This document shows, in pieces, positions 47,125 through 59,656 of a stretch of DNA of 64,000 nt. Made by a program: the position numbers and the translations under genes. This stretch comes from Holothuria scabra. Its lineage: Eukaryota; Echinodermata; Holothuroidea; Aspidochirotida; Holothuriidae. Below the pieces are notes generated by a model. It ran no database searches. It was not told where the DNA came from and saw only the letters and a program-made list of their open reading frames with translations. Position 1 is the stretch's first letter. Each line of letters opens with the position of its first letter. Where the stretch lies: positions 33,111,884-33,175,883 of the forward strand of contig CM074200.1 in NCBI GenBank assembly GCA_037179385.1. The letters are read 5' to 3'.

Positions 47125-48688
47125 CAATGGCGTAGCCACGGCCTAGCCCCCCCAGATTTTCTCCAGGCCAGCCCCCCCCAGGTTTTTTGCGTCCTGATAG
47201 AGTAATTGAAAAAAATAAAAATAAAAAAATGTGCAAAAATTAAAAAAAAATCATGGATGAATGTATGTAAAACACATTTTGTCCGCACGTATGAAATCAA
47301 GCAATAACTTTAAAATGCCTACTTTCACTAAATTAGATAGGCCTACCGTTTGTGAACTGCACTGTCGTTTATTGCATTTCACTTCGAAGATGAAACGAAA
47401 GTCTCGACGACAAACTTTAATGTGACTTTGTTAGGTTAAGACCCTTTCTGCCTTTCGGATGGCTGATTGATTTATTGAAAATAAGGCAATCGTACACTGG
47501 AGACCACTCTTACACGACCATTCCTATACTTTATTATAAACAAAATATGCCGTAAGTAGATAAGGGTAAGGTACTGCCTTCGGATAATTCTTGCCTTCCA
47601 TCCTTAACAAGTAGGCCTATGTCGTGCCTCACTCTTGCACATGACAAGTGCCACTGTAGGACGATTTTTTTCGACAAGTCCTCTTTTTACTAGTTGGCAC
47701 TGGCGTCCGGGGGATTTGTAAAATGTCCACAAGGTCCGGATTTCATGTGTTTCCCACGTGATCCATACTTCTGCTTTGAGGTTCAATTATTTTGAGGGAT
47801 TTATTCGTAGTATTTTAATTTTGACTACGTAATGTACCGATGAACAAATACTGCACCATTTTGCACATTGTTTCTTTGGTAGTATGTATGTCTCTTGTAA
47901 AATCTCTACAAAAACTAAAAATATTCTTATATTTTTCATGCTCCCCAAAAAGGGAAAATCCGAAAACTCAGGCCTATAATCAGTTCAAAGTTTTGCCAAA
48001 CATAGCACTATTTTGCATCTAGGAAATCTAACGCAAAGAAAGTTTCTCAGAAGGGGACACAACTACTTTTGGTTTTCCTGTTAAAGGGTGAGGTACTGCC
48101 TTAGGTAAGCTGAAATCCATTCAAATGTTGCCGCATTTGCGGCTGGATACATCCAGTTTAAAACACGTGGGAAGTGCCGTTTCCGGCCATCTGGAGGGGT
48201 TTTAAAGCCCAAAATTTTCTTGTACGCTCCGCGCCAACTAATAGTGGCGCTCCGCTTAGATTCAAATATTGCCGCATTTGCGATCTACGTGCTTCTGAAG
48301 TTTACAATTTTTCCCAAGGGAAAGGGAGATACCGGCTCCCTTTAGTCTCATCCCCCAGGCCACAGATCAGAAGTGCCCAGTTTTGGGGTCCCTAAAAAGT
48401 GTATGTATTGCCATTTTTCATAGATTGATTTTTTATTCTCATTATTGAGACATCGCAGACATGAGATTCGTATTTCAAGGCTGGGTACATCCAGCTTAAA
48501 ACACATGGGAAGTGCCGTTTCCGGCCATCTGGAGGGGTTTAAAGCCCAAAATTTTCTTGTACGCTCCGCGCCAACCCATGGTGGTGCTCCGCTTAGATAG
48601 TCTTGCCGTGCCTGACCCTCGGAGGTACCAGCCCCCCCCCATTTGTTACCTAGGCCCCCAAAAAAATCCCATCCTGGCTACGCCACTG
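47125..48688. mobile_element. hAT-like non-autonomous element A with perfect 8-bp duplication
   Basis: The left end CAATGGCGTAGCCACGG and the right end CCTGGCTACGCCACTG are inverted forms of the terminus CAGTGGCGTAGCCAGG. ACCAAAAC flanks both sides exactly (47117-47124, 48689-48696). CAGTGGCG-type ends with 8-bp duplications fit hAT elements. Inside are G/C runs next to the ends and two copies of a ~90-bp module (48174-48261, 48510-48598: GTGCCGTTTCCGGCCATCTG through GGCGCTCCGCTTAGAT). No transposase was found. Confidence 0.8.
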
Positions 48689-50975
48689 ACCAAAACCCTA
48701 CCAATAAAGCCAGCAAACTTCAATGAAACAAAGACCAATCTAATCCAACGGAAACCTAACAAACGCAACAAAATACAACCAAACCCAACGCACCAATCTT
48801 AACCAACCAAACCCCAAACAGGACCCAACCAATCAAACCCTAAGAGAACCAACCAAACATGACCAACCTAACCCCACATAGACCAACCAACCAATTAGCT
48901 AACAAACCCCAACTAAAGCCAACCAAACCAAACGAACCAGACTGAATGAAATTCAACAAAATCCAGCCGAGCACACTAAAAAACCAATTACACCCAACCA
49001 ACCAAACCCAATAATATCCTACCAAACAAAACAAGCAAAATCCAAAGAAACATAACCCAAATCCAACAAAACTTAACAAACCAAACAGAACAAAACCAAA
49101 CCAACCAAACCCAACAAATGTCAACTAAAAACCCAACAAAATACAACCAAACCATTCAACCAAAACCAACGAACCTCAGCCAAATCCAACCAAACCAAGC
49201 CCAGCCCAACCGAACCCGTAAAATTTACGATCAAACGCTACCAACCAATCAAAATAAAACCCAACCAAACCAGACACAAGAACAACCAGCCAAGCAAACC
49301 CAATAAGAGGCAACGAAATTTAACCAACCTAGCCACCCAAAGGCAAACCCTCAAGATCAACCAAACCCAACCCATCAAATTCGGCAGAACCCAACCAACC
49401 AACACCCCCCCCCCCCAACAAAAAAAAAAAAAAAAGAATCAGCAAAACCTGACGACACCCATCCAGCCACTTTCAACAAAACGCAATCAAAACCGTCTAC
49501 CCCAGCACAGTTAAACCCGACAATTACGAACCAATTAACCCCAATACAACCCAATTAAACCTAACCAACCCAGTCAAAACCAACAAACCTAATTAAACCC
49601 AACCAATCTAACCCAACAAAACCTAGCGAAATCTAACCAATAACACACCAAAAGTCAATCAAAACCAACTAAACCCAGTACAACCCAGGAAGAATGAACT
49701 AACCAATCCCTCCAACCCTAACTAAAAGAAAGCAAATTCATACACCAAAATAAAATAACAAAACACGGTCAAATTTTACATGCAAAACCCAAACAATCGA
49801 AACTAACAAAACCTAACCAACCAATCAAAACCAATCCAAAATGTCCAATGAAACCGGATCAACTTAATCCAAAAAGCTTTCTATACTTCAACAAAGCAAA
49901 TCCAACCGGTCTCACCCAAACCAAACCAAACTCAATAAACCGAATTCAACAAAACTAACACACCAAATTCAAATAAACGAGACTCCATCTGACAGACCAA
50001 ACCCAACACAAGCGAACCAAATCCAAACAAACAAAACAAAAGGTAAACAACCATTTAAAGTAAATTAAACACATCCAACGGAACCCCCTAAAGCAATCAA
50101 CTAAAGCAACATCAACCAAACCTACCCAAATAAGCCCAACCTACCACATTTAATAGACCCTAACTAAATCCAACTTTGGAGCCAACTAACCAACCAATTC
50201 CAATCAACAAAACCCAACGCAACGGACCAAACCAAGCCAATCAGACCCGACGAACTTGAAGCAAGTTTATCAAGCAAAACCCAACTAACAATACTTAACC
50301 AAACCAACCAAAAAAGCGTTTTCAAAAGCCCAAACCAAAAGCAACCAACCAAACTCAAATAAAGCGAAATAATCAAAGACGATCATCAAAATCCAACCAA
50401 ACCAAAACGAAATTTGACCAAAGTCATCCAACCAGACCAACAATACCCAACCAACAAAACCCAACCAAGCCAAACAACAAAACCTTTTCAAAATCCCAAA
50501 CCAAAAGCAACCAACCAAACTTAAATGAAGTTAAAAATAATGAACCAGATCCAATCAACAAAATCCAATCAAGCAAATGCAAACTAACCAAACCCAATCA
50601 AACCTAACGAAATACATCCCGACCCAACCACACCAAAACGACCAAACCCAACGAAATATAACCAAAATCATCCAACCAAACCCAATCAAGTCAAAACAAC
50701 AAAACCCATTCATATTCAACCAACAAAACTTGACTTACCAAACGCGACAAAATTTAACCATATGCAACCAACAAAACTTGACTTACCAAACGCGACAAAA
50801 TTTAACCATATGCAACCAACAAAACTTGACTTACCAAACGCGACAAAATTTAACCATATCCATCCAACCAAACCACCAAAACCCAATTAAACCCAGGCCC
50901 CAGTTTAGCGATCAAACCGTACAAGATTAAACCAAACCAAACCCAATCAATAAAACCCATTCACACCCAAGCAAC
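48689..50975 (+). repeat. A/C-rich, G-poor satellite, segment 3
   Basis: The longest segment (2.3 kb). A local higher-order repeat is visible near 50705-50865, where a block containing CAACCAACAAAACTTGAC and ACCAAACGCGACAAAATTT is present three times at ~58-bp spacing. Elsewhere phasing is irregular. It has a poly-C/poly-A patch at 49406-49435 and ends in CAAGCAAC (50968-50975). Confidence 0.85.
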
Positions 50976-53701
50976 CAGTAGCGTAGCCAGCGGGGGGGCA
51001 GGGGGGCAGAGTGCCCCCCCCCCCCACAGAAATTTTGGGGACGCGATGGGCGATGTTGAAAAAATGAAGGGGAGCCAAAAAAATATAAAAAAATAAATAA
51101 ATAAATAAACGGCAAGAGGAGGGAGGGAATCGGGGGGATTTTTTTTTACAGTTTTTCGGGGGGGGGGGGCTCTTAGTCGTTACGATAAAGTATGCAGTCC
51201 CCGACGGCGACTAGTCTCCCCGATGGTTAACCTGTTTTTTGCTCTCAAGGGACAATTTCCCAAATAAGAACCCCAAATTTTCGGCGCGCTACGCGCGCTG
51301 TAGATTCACTCCAGTTTTTTCAGTACTTCCATTCCACATGTCTAGAAATTGTAAGTCCTCTTACCAAGTAACTGGTAGGCAGAGTACACAGGTTATGCAG
51401 AGGTCGTAAATTTTATCCCATATCACAAAGCCTAGTTGCTGTTCTCTTGTGTGTGTCATGCGATAGGTCAGATGGTGAGCCACTCACGGAGCATAGTTTG
51501 GCTATTTTATCGGGTATTCCAGGTGGTTTCGACACAATGTATGTTATCCCCGATACGGTCTACAACCCCTACGGTTTCTATTTTTTTTCTTTTTGTTCTT
51601 AATGATTACATAGGCTATGTTATTTTTGTGAGCCCACCCAAAAATTTCGCGCGCTTTGCGCGCTTTGCAATTTCACGATTCAGATTCAAAAGAACACTAA
51701 CTCGGCTTTTAAAATATTAAGCAACATTGTGCAAAATGTGCCCAAGGCTGCAATGATATGGGATAGTGAGTCTCCTTCATACCACCCTCTCGACATAGGG
51801 GCTGTGGAACTTGTGGTCGCTGGCATGGCCCGCCCCCTGTCGTGGATAACCTGTCGCCTTCTCATGGTCGGTTTAGTTACTTTGGGTTTCACAAGAGTTA
51901 TTTCTGCGGTAAACCCCAAAATGTTCGGTACGCTTTGCACACTCTTCCTCAGTTCCGTTACCTAGAGCTAATAAAGTACAAACCCTTCCCATCTTTTCAT
52001 GTAAATTAATAAGTAGAATAAATGGATTAATGTTCATGTCGGGAATTTCATCTCATTTCGCTAAACTTAGTTAATTATCTCTTGTGTCAGTCGTGCGGTA
52101 CGGACTCGAAGAAGAAATTACAATATAATTTGTGTCCGATAGGGCCCAAATGCCGGGACAATTTATTGACCTATATAAGATTTAAATAAGTACAGATTCT
52201 TTCTAGTGTAGGCTAACCCCCAAAATTTTTGCCCCCTTTTCCACGGTTAAATCAGTGCGGAAATATCTTCCTCTAGCATATACAAATTTGATGTCGTATA
52301 TGGCTCGCAATGACAGGTATAGTTCACAGGTTTTCTTCAAACCTCCCTCATCAACTCATCGACGGCATCCTGGCTGTCGGGGCTTCGGTCGCTACCCACC
52401 CTGCCCCTCCCCCGTTCGGAGAGTGGCCCTTCGTCGGGCAAATCCTGGGGCCAAGCCTGGAGGGAAGACGCATTTTTCCAGTTATGACTTGTATATGTGT
52501 AATGAAGCAATGAACTAGAAATGGAAGCTGCATTTTTTGGAGAGCGGCAACTATTTTGGAGGGGCTGTCAATTTCACTAGGAGGACGTGTCGGCCCTCTA
52601 AAACTCCCTGTGGAGAACACTGGAATCTAGTATAAAAAGAACAAAATATAGCACCATATTGCATCTAAGCTCTTCGAGACAGCAAAACATTCCAAAAGGG
52701 GAAGGTGACACCCAGGGAGACAGGCCCGTGGTCAGGGGGTTCAGGGGGTTCGCACTTAGTCCCGCCCATACCTAATTTTTCTTATTTTTATTTATTTATT
52801 TTTTTTTTTATTTAAATGGAGTTTTGGCGTTTTTCAGGGCAAAATGTCAATTCCGCTGGTTTAGCCAAATAAATGTAAGCCTTATGAGTAGCTGTTTTGT
52901 TCCAGTGCGACACAATTCCCTAGAGCCCCATTGACTCGTGCCGAGTAACCCTCTTACAGTCACACACTAACCCTGCTAACTCTCGAGGGAATAAGGAAAA
53001 CATTGATACAAGATTGAAAATGTCCAAAAATTCCAACTTAGGTGTTCACCAGATCGCTCAATTTTGATGTAAAATTGCAAAATCTCCTTGGGGCAGGAGG
53101 GGGAGAACCACACCTTCTCCCCGTTCGGTCGCTCGGCTCCTCACTTGGGCGCTTCGCCACCTCAAGAAACTGCCACACCCCAGTGGCGGCGATGAAAAAT
53201 GAAAAAGTTTGGGCTAAAGGTATGTTCAGCCCCTCAATATTTGTCAAGTGCTCCAATTAAGAAGCGGGGAGAATTTCGAAGTTGGGCTGAACATATTCTT
53301 GCTTAAAACACTCGGGAAGTGCCGTTTCCGGCCGGCCATCTGAGGGGTTTGTAAAACCCAAAATTTTCTTGTACGATCCGCGCCAATCGATGTTAGAGCT
53401 CCGCTTAGAAACATGTATTAACATTTTTCATAGATTGGTTATTTTTTTTTTTTTTTTTGCATTAATTGAGAAATATCAGAAATGAGATCCATATTTCTAG
53501 ACTGGGAACATGCAGCATAAAACACTCGGGAAGTGGCGTTTCCTGCCATCTGAGGGGTTTCTAAAACCAAAAATTTTCTTGTACGCTCCGCGCCAACCGA
53601 TGGTGGCGCTCCGCTTAGATAGTCCCGTCGGTCAAGATTGGGGACGATGAGTCGACTTTGCCCCCCCCCCCCCCCACAAGAAAATCCTGGCTACGCCCCT
53701 G
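50976..53701. mobile_element. hAT-like non-autonomous element B (2.7 kb) with perfect 8-bp duplication
   Basis: The left end CAGTAGCGTAGCCAGCGGGG and the right end ATCCTGGCTACGCCCCTG are inverse with a few changes. CAAGCAAC is present exactly at 50968-50975 and 53702-53709. The interior has long G or C runs near both ends, AAATTTCGCGCGCTTTGCGC-type sequence at several places, and module copies at 53320-53409 and 53533-53620. Short frames inside lack recognisable domains; no transposase was found. Confidence 0.8.
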
Positions 53702-53776
53702 CAAGCAACCAACCTCGACCGTGATCAACCAACCTCATTCATTTACAACCAGACAGAAAAAACCAAACCTAAACAA
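53702..53776 (+). repeat. A/C-rich satellite, segment 4
   Basis: A 75-bp remnant of the A/C satellite between hAT-like elements B and C, starting with the duplication CAAGCAAC and ending with CTAAACAA. Confidence 0.7.
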
Positions 53777-55414
53777 CAGTGCCGTAGCTACTGGGGGGTG
53801 CAATTTGCCCCCAAAACTTGCGACCCTTGGACAAAATTTGGGGGGAAATTTGATGAATTTTCTTATTCTTAAAAAAATTTCTTTAAATTTTTATGTTAGA
53901 ATAAGAAATTGTGAGACGCTTCTCATACATAATTCGTATTTTCATGCAACCAATTAACTCAGATTTCGTCAGTGTCATATGAACCTCGCGTTCCACAGAA
54001 ATGTCCTCGCCGCGTAGCAGATTGAATGGATCCTGTATACGCACGGGGGTTATGATCAGTGCATTTCCGTGCAGGGGCTAGGAAAATAGCTTTCTGCTCA
54101 CTTGGGGTATAACAATAAGCGGGTCAATGAGTACCCTTTAGCCTTCTACACTGAACAGACTGCTGTTCCAACAGGATATCCAGTGTGATCGAGCCACTAT
54201 TAGGCCTCCCTCGTAGCGTGCGAAGGGGAGACCATGGGGCCATGCCTCCCTCACAGATGCAATTTTTCTTTGTTCTTAAAAATACGTAGTCTAACTTTAG
54301 TAACACCAGGTTTCTTATAAGGATACCCAATTTTTTCAAAGGGGAAGGATTGTCTTTGCAAGGTCCTTCAGTGATGCCATCTTTTTTTAATTCCTACAAA
54401 TAGACCTAATAGACAAATAGACCAAATTCCAGTTTTTACTTAAAAAGGTAGACACTGATTCCCACTGGTGGCATCAATAAAAAAAAAATCTACATGTTTA
54501 GATTCTCTTTACAAGCATAAAATACGCTATTTTGACCATCTGAGGGGTCTGATTTTTCGAAATTTTTTAACACTCCTCGCCTACTAATGGTGGCGCTTCG
54601 CTCAGTCTTTTGGGCAAAATTACATTTTTGGGGTCAAATTACCTCTTAACTCTCTGATCACTTTGCAGTTTGCGAACATATTTTGAAGTGAGCATTTTAT
54701 TGCAAACGACAAAAGAAGAAAGCGACTGGTTAGATTCTCCGTATAAGTCTGGAAAATGCTATTTCCGGCCATCCAAGGGGTATGATTTTTCCAAATTTTC
54801 TCTACGCCCCGCACCAACTAATGGTGGCGCTCCGCTTAGATAATCTTTATGACAAAATAACGTTTTGTGGACAAGAAAAACCACAAATCCTATACCGATC
54901 AATGCTCTTATATTTTGACTCCTAAAAGTGTGCAAATTTAATGACAAGTTTTACTTCGTAGGGTAGCATAAATGGCATAAGAATGCATGTAAAGACACAA
55001 ATTTCAGTTTTATCCTCATGAACCACCACGATTCAACTTCAACACTGTTCTGTCAAAGCCAAAAATCTTGCACCATTTTGCATCTAGGTTCCATGATAAC
55101 GTCAAAAAATTTCCGTACCCTCTTCCCTTAGACCATACTGCATGCCCCTCCCCCTTCAGAGAAATCCTGCGTTAGTACATACAAATAAACCAGATTATGA
55201 TGACCAAAATAATATACTGAGAGTTGTTATTTCCAGTTGCTCTATGTTAAACTTAAAGATAAAATGCAGGTAATATTACATAATGACATGATAATGTTGT
55301 TATACTTGTAAATTTGCATATTTTATATGAAATACATACACATTGACCGGGAAAAAGTTTTGGGGAAATTTCATACCTTTGCCCCCTCTGGAAAAAATCC
55401 TAGCTGCGCCACTG
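53777..55414. mobile_element. hAT-like non-autonomous element C (1.6 kb) with 8-bp duplication
   Basis: The left end CAGTGCCGTAGCTACTGGGG and the right end ATCCTAGCTGCGCCACTG are inverse. The flanks CTAAACAA (53769-53776) and CTGAACAA (55415-55422) match in 7 of 8 bases. Module copies occur at 54530-54607 and 54755-54841 (GGTGGCGCTCCGCTTAGAT type). No transposase was found. Confidence 0.75.
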
Positions 55415-56030
55415 CTGAACAATCCAGACCATCCAAGTCCAACCAAACCCAAACCGTACAAAACCAATCGCAACCGAAACCAACCAGCCAGCCCACGACC
55501 TTATCAAACAAAAGCACCGGTTTCCAGCCAACGACACACGAAAAACGATACCCAACCGACCAAACACAACCTACAAAATCCACAAAAGCAAACCATTGAA
55601 ACCCAACCAAACCCAGCCAAACCCAACCCAACTATGCCCAATACCAGCCAAACCCAATAAGCACAACCCGCCCAAACCAAACCCATCCAAGCCAAACTAG
55701 ACCAAACCCCTTAAACATAATAAACCAACCAAATTCAACCAACTAAGGACAACCAAATCCAAACCACCAAAAACAACAAAAAACAACCAACCAGACAAAC
55801 CTTACCAACCAAAGTAATTACTCAGCTAAACCCATCGTACCAAACTCAACCAACAAAACCGGACCAACCAAACCCAGCCAGCAAGAACCCACCAACAAAA
55901 CCTACCAGCTTCTAATCAACTAATCCGAAGTAATTAACTCCAACCTTTCAAGTCAAACAACAAACAAAACCTAAATAATACCAACCAAACCGTGGCCCCC
56001 AACCAAACTAGAACTCATTTGCTTGCAAAT
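55415..56030 (+). repeat. A/C-rich, G-poor satellite, segment 5
   Basis: Last segment, same texture, fading out by about 56030 (GCTTGCAAATGCGCAG). Adding the five pieces gives about 4.3 kb of original array. Confidence 0.8.
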
Positions 56031-56429
56031 GCGCAGAATTTTAGTGCGTGTTAGACGTACCCTTGCAGTTAGTACAGCATGCTACCAGTTTTAATTTGAG
56101 TTTTAGGAGTTGTTCATGGTGGGAAGAGGGGCTGTTGTCTCGTTTTGTCCACTCTTCTCAACCCTATGCCTTTATAGCTAGTAAAAACCTGGACCAGTTG
56201 TCTCCTAGCTCCCTGGCTGGTCACCAAAAGAAATGATGGAAGAATGTCCAATGATGTAAATCCGAATCTTCCAGAATACGAGTAATCAGTCTATAGCTTT
56301 ATTTTGAAGCATATTTGCCAACACTTAAGCAAGTGCTGAGTGGCCTACTAAGCCATACGATACGCTCTGTCATGTTGTTTACTCCTGCCTAGACTGATTT
56401 TTATCGGTTCTCTCGGGAAGGTTTAAGCA

Positions 56430-56920
56430 AAAATTTAATTTTCATATGTGAAAGAGGAACGAAAACTACATAGTGTGGTGAAAGTTCCATTCAAATCTGA
56501 CATGTAGTTCTTGAGATATTAGTAAATAAAAGTCAGTAGATTTGTGTTCCTAAGTGAGTTTGAGGACAGCAGAGCTTATATCACTTCCTCACATTGACAA
56601 GGAATGCTTCGTTTCCCTTTGTTTTGTTAGACTGTTGTGTTGACCTTGGTGTTAACTGGAAAAGGACCTCCCTGTGGGGGATGCAAAGTTTGTAAAGTTT
56701 TCATGCCACTTAGGCAATCACATTTTAATAATATGGGTTTTTTGAGGAGAAAATCAACCCTTAAGTTTAAAGAAAAAGAAAAGATTGTGCACTAATGTGG
56801 GGATATGATGTCATATGTGCTTGCTTCAAGTTCACTTTTTGTTGAAAATGTGAAAACTTTACATGCTCATATCTTGAGAACCCCACATCGGATTTCAATG
56901 CTAATTTCACCAAAATGCTT
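56430..56920 (+). repeat. Dispersed repeat, direct copy of the element at 18860-19385
   Basis: It aligns with the reverse complement of 18860-19385 over most of its length (GAAAGTTCCATTCAAAT, ATATCACTTCCTCACATTGA, TTTTGTTGAAAATGTGAAAA-like, CTCATATCTTGA). It is non-coding; boundaries are uncertain. Confidence 0.6.
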
Positions 56921-56990
56921 AGAATAAGTACCCCTCTGACATACCAAATCCTGTAGTGACCTTAAACCCTCCTTTTAAATTATGACACCC

Positions 56991-57728
56991 TCTCAGGCTC
57001 TCTGACTAGTGCAGTGCCGCTGCATGCGCGGTATGTGACGACTTCTTCTTGGAAGGCTGAATAACTGTTGACGCTGTGTATTGTGACTTACGTGTTGCGT
57101 TAAGTTCGCAATGCCACCTGCTGCATGTCAAAAAGTTCCGGACGGACTGCTGTTGCTTTTACCACTGAAGTAGAGCAAGAGAGAACTACAGCACAAGTCT
57201 CTTAATCCAATAAAGTGAGGCCAATTCGCTCCGTACAGGGAAATGCCAGGTCCCTGTTCCGTAGGCGTAGAAGCTCAGTGATGGAACTGTGCAATGACGT
57301 CTTGAGGGGCCCAAGGATACGCTCTGTCGTATTGTTTACCCCACCCTAGACTGTTTTTCATGGGCATTCTCCTCCTCTTTCACTGTTCTTTATGTTAAAT
57401 GATTACATCCTCTCAGGCTCTCTGACTAGTGCAGTGCCGCTGCATGCGCGGTATATGACGACTTTTTTTGGAAGTCTGAATAACTGTTGACGCTTTGTAT
57501 TGTAAGTTACGTGTTTCGTTAAGTTCGCAATGCCACCTGCTGCATGTCATGAAGTTCCGGACGGACTGATATTGCTTTACCACTGAAATAGAGCAAGAGA
57601 GAACTACATCACAAGTCGCCTAATCCAATAAAGTGAGGCCAATTCGTTCCGTACAGGGAAATGCCAGGTTCCTGCTCCGTAGGTGTAGAAGCTCGATGAT
57701 GCTACTGTGCAATGACGTCTTGACAGGC
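56991..57728 (+). repeat. Tandem duplication, 420-bp period, two copies
   Basis: TCTCAGGCTCTCTGACTAGT at 56991 recurs at 57411. The following 310 bp match closely: GTGCCGCTGCATGCGCGGTA, ACGTGTTKCGTTAAGTTCGC, CCACCTGCTGCATGTCA, AAGTTCCGGACGGACTG and CAATAAAGTGAGGCCAATTC. The spacer between copies (57310-57410) includes GGATACGCTCTGTC, also present at 56358, so an earlier partial unit lies upstream. The 72-codon frame starting 57633 depends on the second copy only and has no recognisable domain. Confidence 0.8.
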
Positions 57729-57851
57729 CTACTGGTTAATGATAGTGGACTCGATGGGGCCGTGTTGCGTGGCAACTTGGAAGCAGCGATTGATTCTCCA
57801 GGCTTATCACCTAATTGGGAATTTATCCGCAGGGACCTTTTATCCAGTTAA

Positions 57852-59656
57852 CACCTTGAATCTTTCTTGTAGTTGTAGATTTCCTTTTCTTAAGTAGATT
57901 ATTGTTTAAAGACAGCCACAGATTGCACTTCCCAGCCAACATGCCCAGCTGGGTTTTTTGATGGAGAAGCTGGGGTTAGGTGGGCTGACCGATGAAATTG
58001 GGATATTGGTGTTACGAACAAGTCACTTGCTTAATAGCACGGTGGGAGTGTGGAAAAATATTTTTCCTTAACTTCTCTAATTTTTTGTCCGAAATTTTCT
58101 TCAGTTTCTCCGGGTTTTGCTGAAGTTACCAACATTTTGGAGCCCGGCAATGGCCCAGTTAGTGCCCACCACGGCACATTTGGAATGAAAGGCCCACAAC
58201 TGATTTTTTTTTCTTTCTCTCTCGCTCTTTCTGACAATAAACTTAACGTTAAAAGTTTTTTTTTTTAATAAAACAGCAAGATAAAATAATTCAAGAATTG
58301 TAGCTGGGCTAGAGGTGGGATATTTATGGGTTTTCCAAACCAGAGGATCCCAAACAGAAACCGGCTGGGGCCCAGCTGGAGAAACACATTTCATGTATCA
58401 ATGACATGTCACTCTTCTACTATTTCTGTTGTTAACTTTTGTATCATTGGCGCTTTTACGTTAAAGGTAGCCACATGTATTTCACATTAAGTTCATTTTC
58501 GAGGTTTATTTTGATTTAATGTACTCTAGCCTGGCTGGGCTGGCCCAGTATGTTTGGCCCATATGGGGCCCAACTGAGGAAACACATTTCATGTTTCAAT
58601 CATATTTCACTCTTCTAAAATTTCTGTTGTTAACTTTTTGTATCATTGGCGTTTTTAGGTTAAAGGAAGCAGGTGTATTTGGAATTAAGTTAATCTTCGA
58701 GGTTTATTTTGTTTTAATGCTTCAGAAAATGTGTGTCATATGTATTTTATTTATTTATTTTTATTTTGGACTAAACCTTTGGGAATTGTTGGCGAAAACA
58801 TTTTGAGAAAAGTATATGTTTAAAATGATGTAAAGATATAATGGAAAACCAGGTTTACATACCTTTCATCTTAATGGAGCATTCCAAATTTTTTAGAGCA
58901 AATTTGGAAAAATCTGAAAAATCCCCCAAGTGAGATTTGAGATTTTCAAAAAAAAAAAAAAACGCTGACACCTGTAGTCAGAGTGTTACTGCGAAATTTT
59001 GTCAGGATCTTTCTTTCTTTTAACGAGAAATGGCAGGAATTTTCATATTCTTCAAATGAAAATATTGCAAAACCCCTGGGAAATGCAATTTCCTACTGTC
59101 CGACGTTTTTTTTTTTTTTCAAAATTTTCTCACACTTTCGACTACGCCATGCAGTGAGAGGTGGTGCACAGCGTAGGTAACCGTTCAGACAGAATAAGTC
59201 TACATCTTTCCTGAAGAAAATTACATTTAACTGCATCACGAGATTGCTAGTCGAAAGTAACGAAGGATTGATATCTTCAACAGGCAAACAACACCGTACT
59301 GCATTGATTATATTCAGGTATATCACATCGGTCAAAAAACGTGAAAGGGCGATATTCTAAGCTTTAGTTCGTACCAAAGTACGTTGGCGCAGAAACAATC
59401 ATGGAGAGTAAGTGGTGTACATTTTCGTAACCAAGTTTTCTAGTTTACCTTGAATCGCCACCCCCTCTCCATGTAGAATAAACTCCGTATGGTTGCCGCT
59501 TGCTGCGTGATGCCTAAAGTTAAGCTATAGTGATCACGTACTTACCCAGTTCCCCATTGAAAAACATTTAAGGTTCTTTTCTGAACGACATCATAGGCTA
59601 GTTTATTCTAAATCTTCCCCAAATTCTGTTAGTTAAAGTATGAGTTTCCTATAGAT
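57852..59656. other. Non-coding stretch with a ~198-bp tandem duplication
   Basis: GGCCCAGCTGGAGAAACACA at 58369 and its relative at 58567 start two ~150-bp copies. They share CATTTCATGT, TTCTGTTGTTAACTTTT, GTATCATTGGCG and CGAGGTTTATTTTG. Otherwise there are homopolymer runs (58258, 58950, 59105) and no recognised gene. Confidence 0.5.

Noticed and set aside
48840..49124. Long minus-strand frames rich in Trp/Phe/Gly/Leu/Val (also 45398-45661, 50164-50518, 55371-55695) resembling membrane proteins
   Set aside because: They are direct translations of the keto-rich strand of the A/C satellite; they overlap in several frames and have no start context or domain pattern.
57633..57851. 72-codon frame beginning in the second 420-bp duplicate, with an RRDLLSS-like end
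   Set aside because: The equivalent frame in the first duplicate is not maintained and no domain is recognisable.
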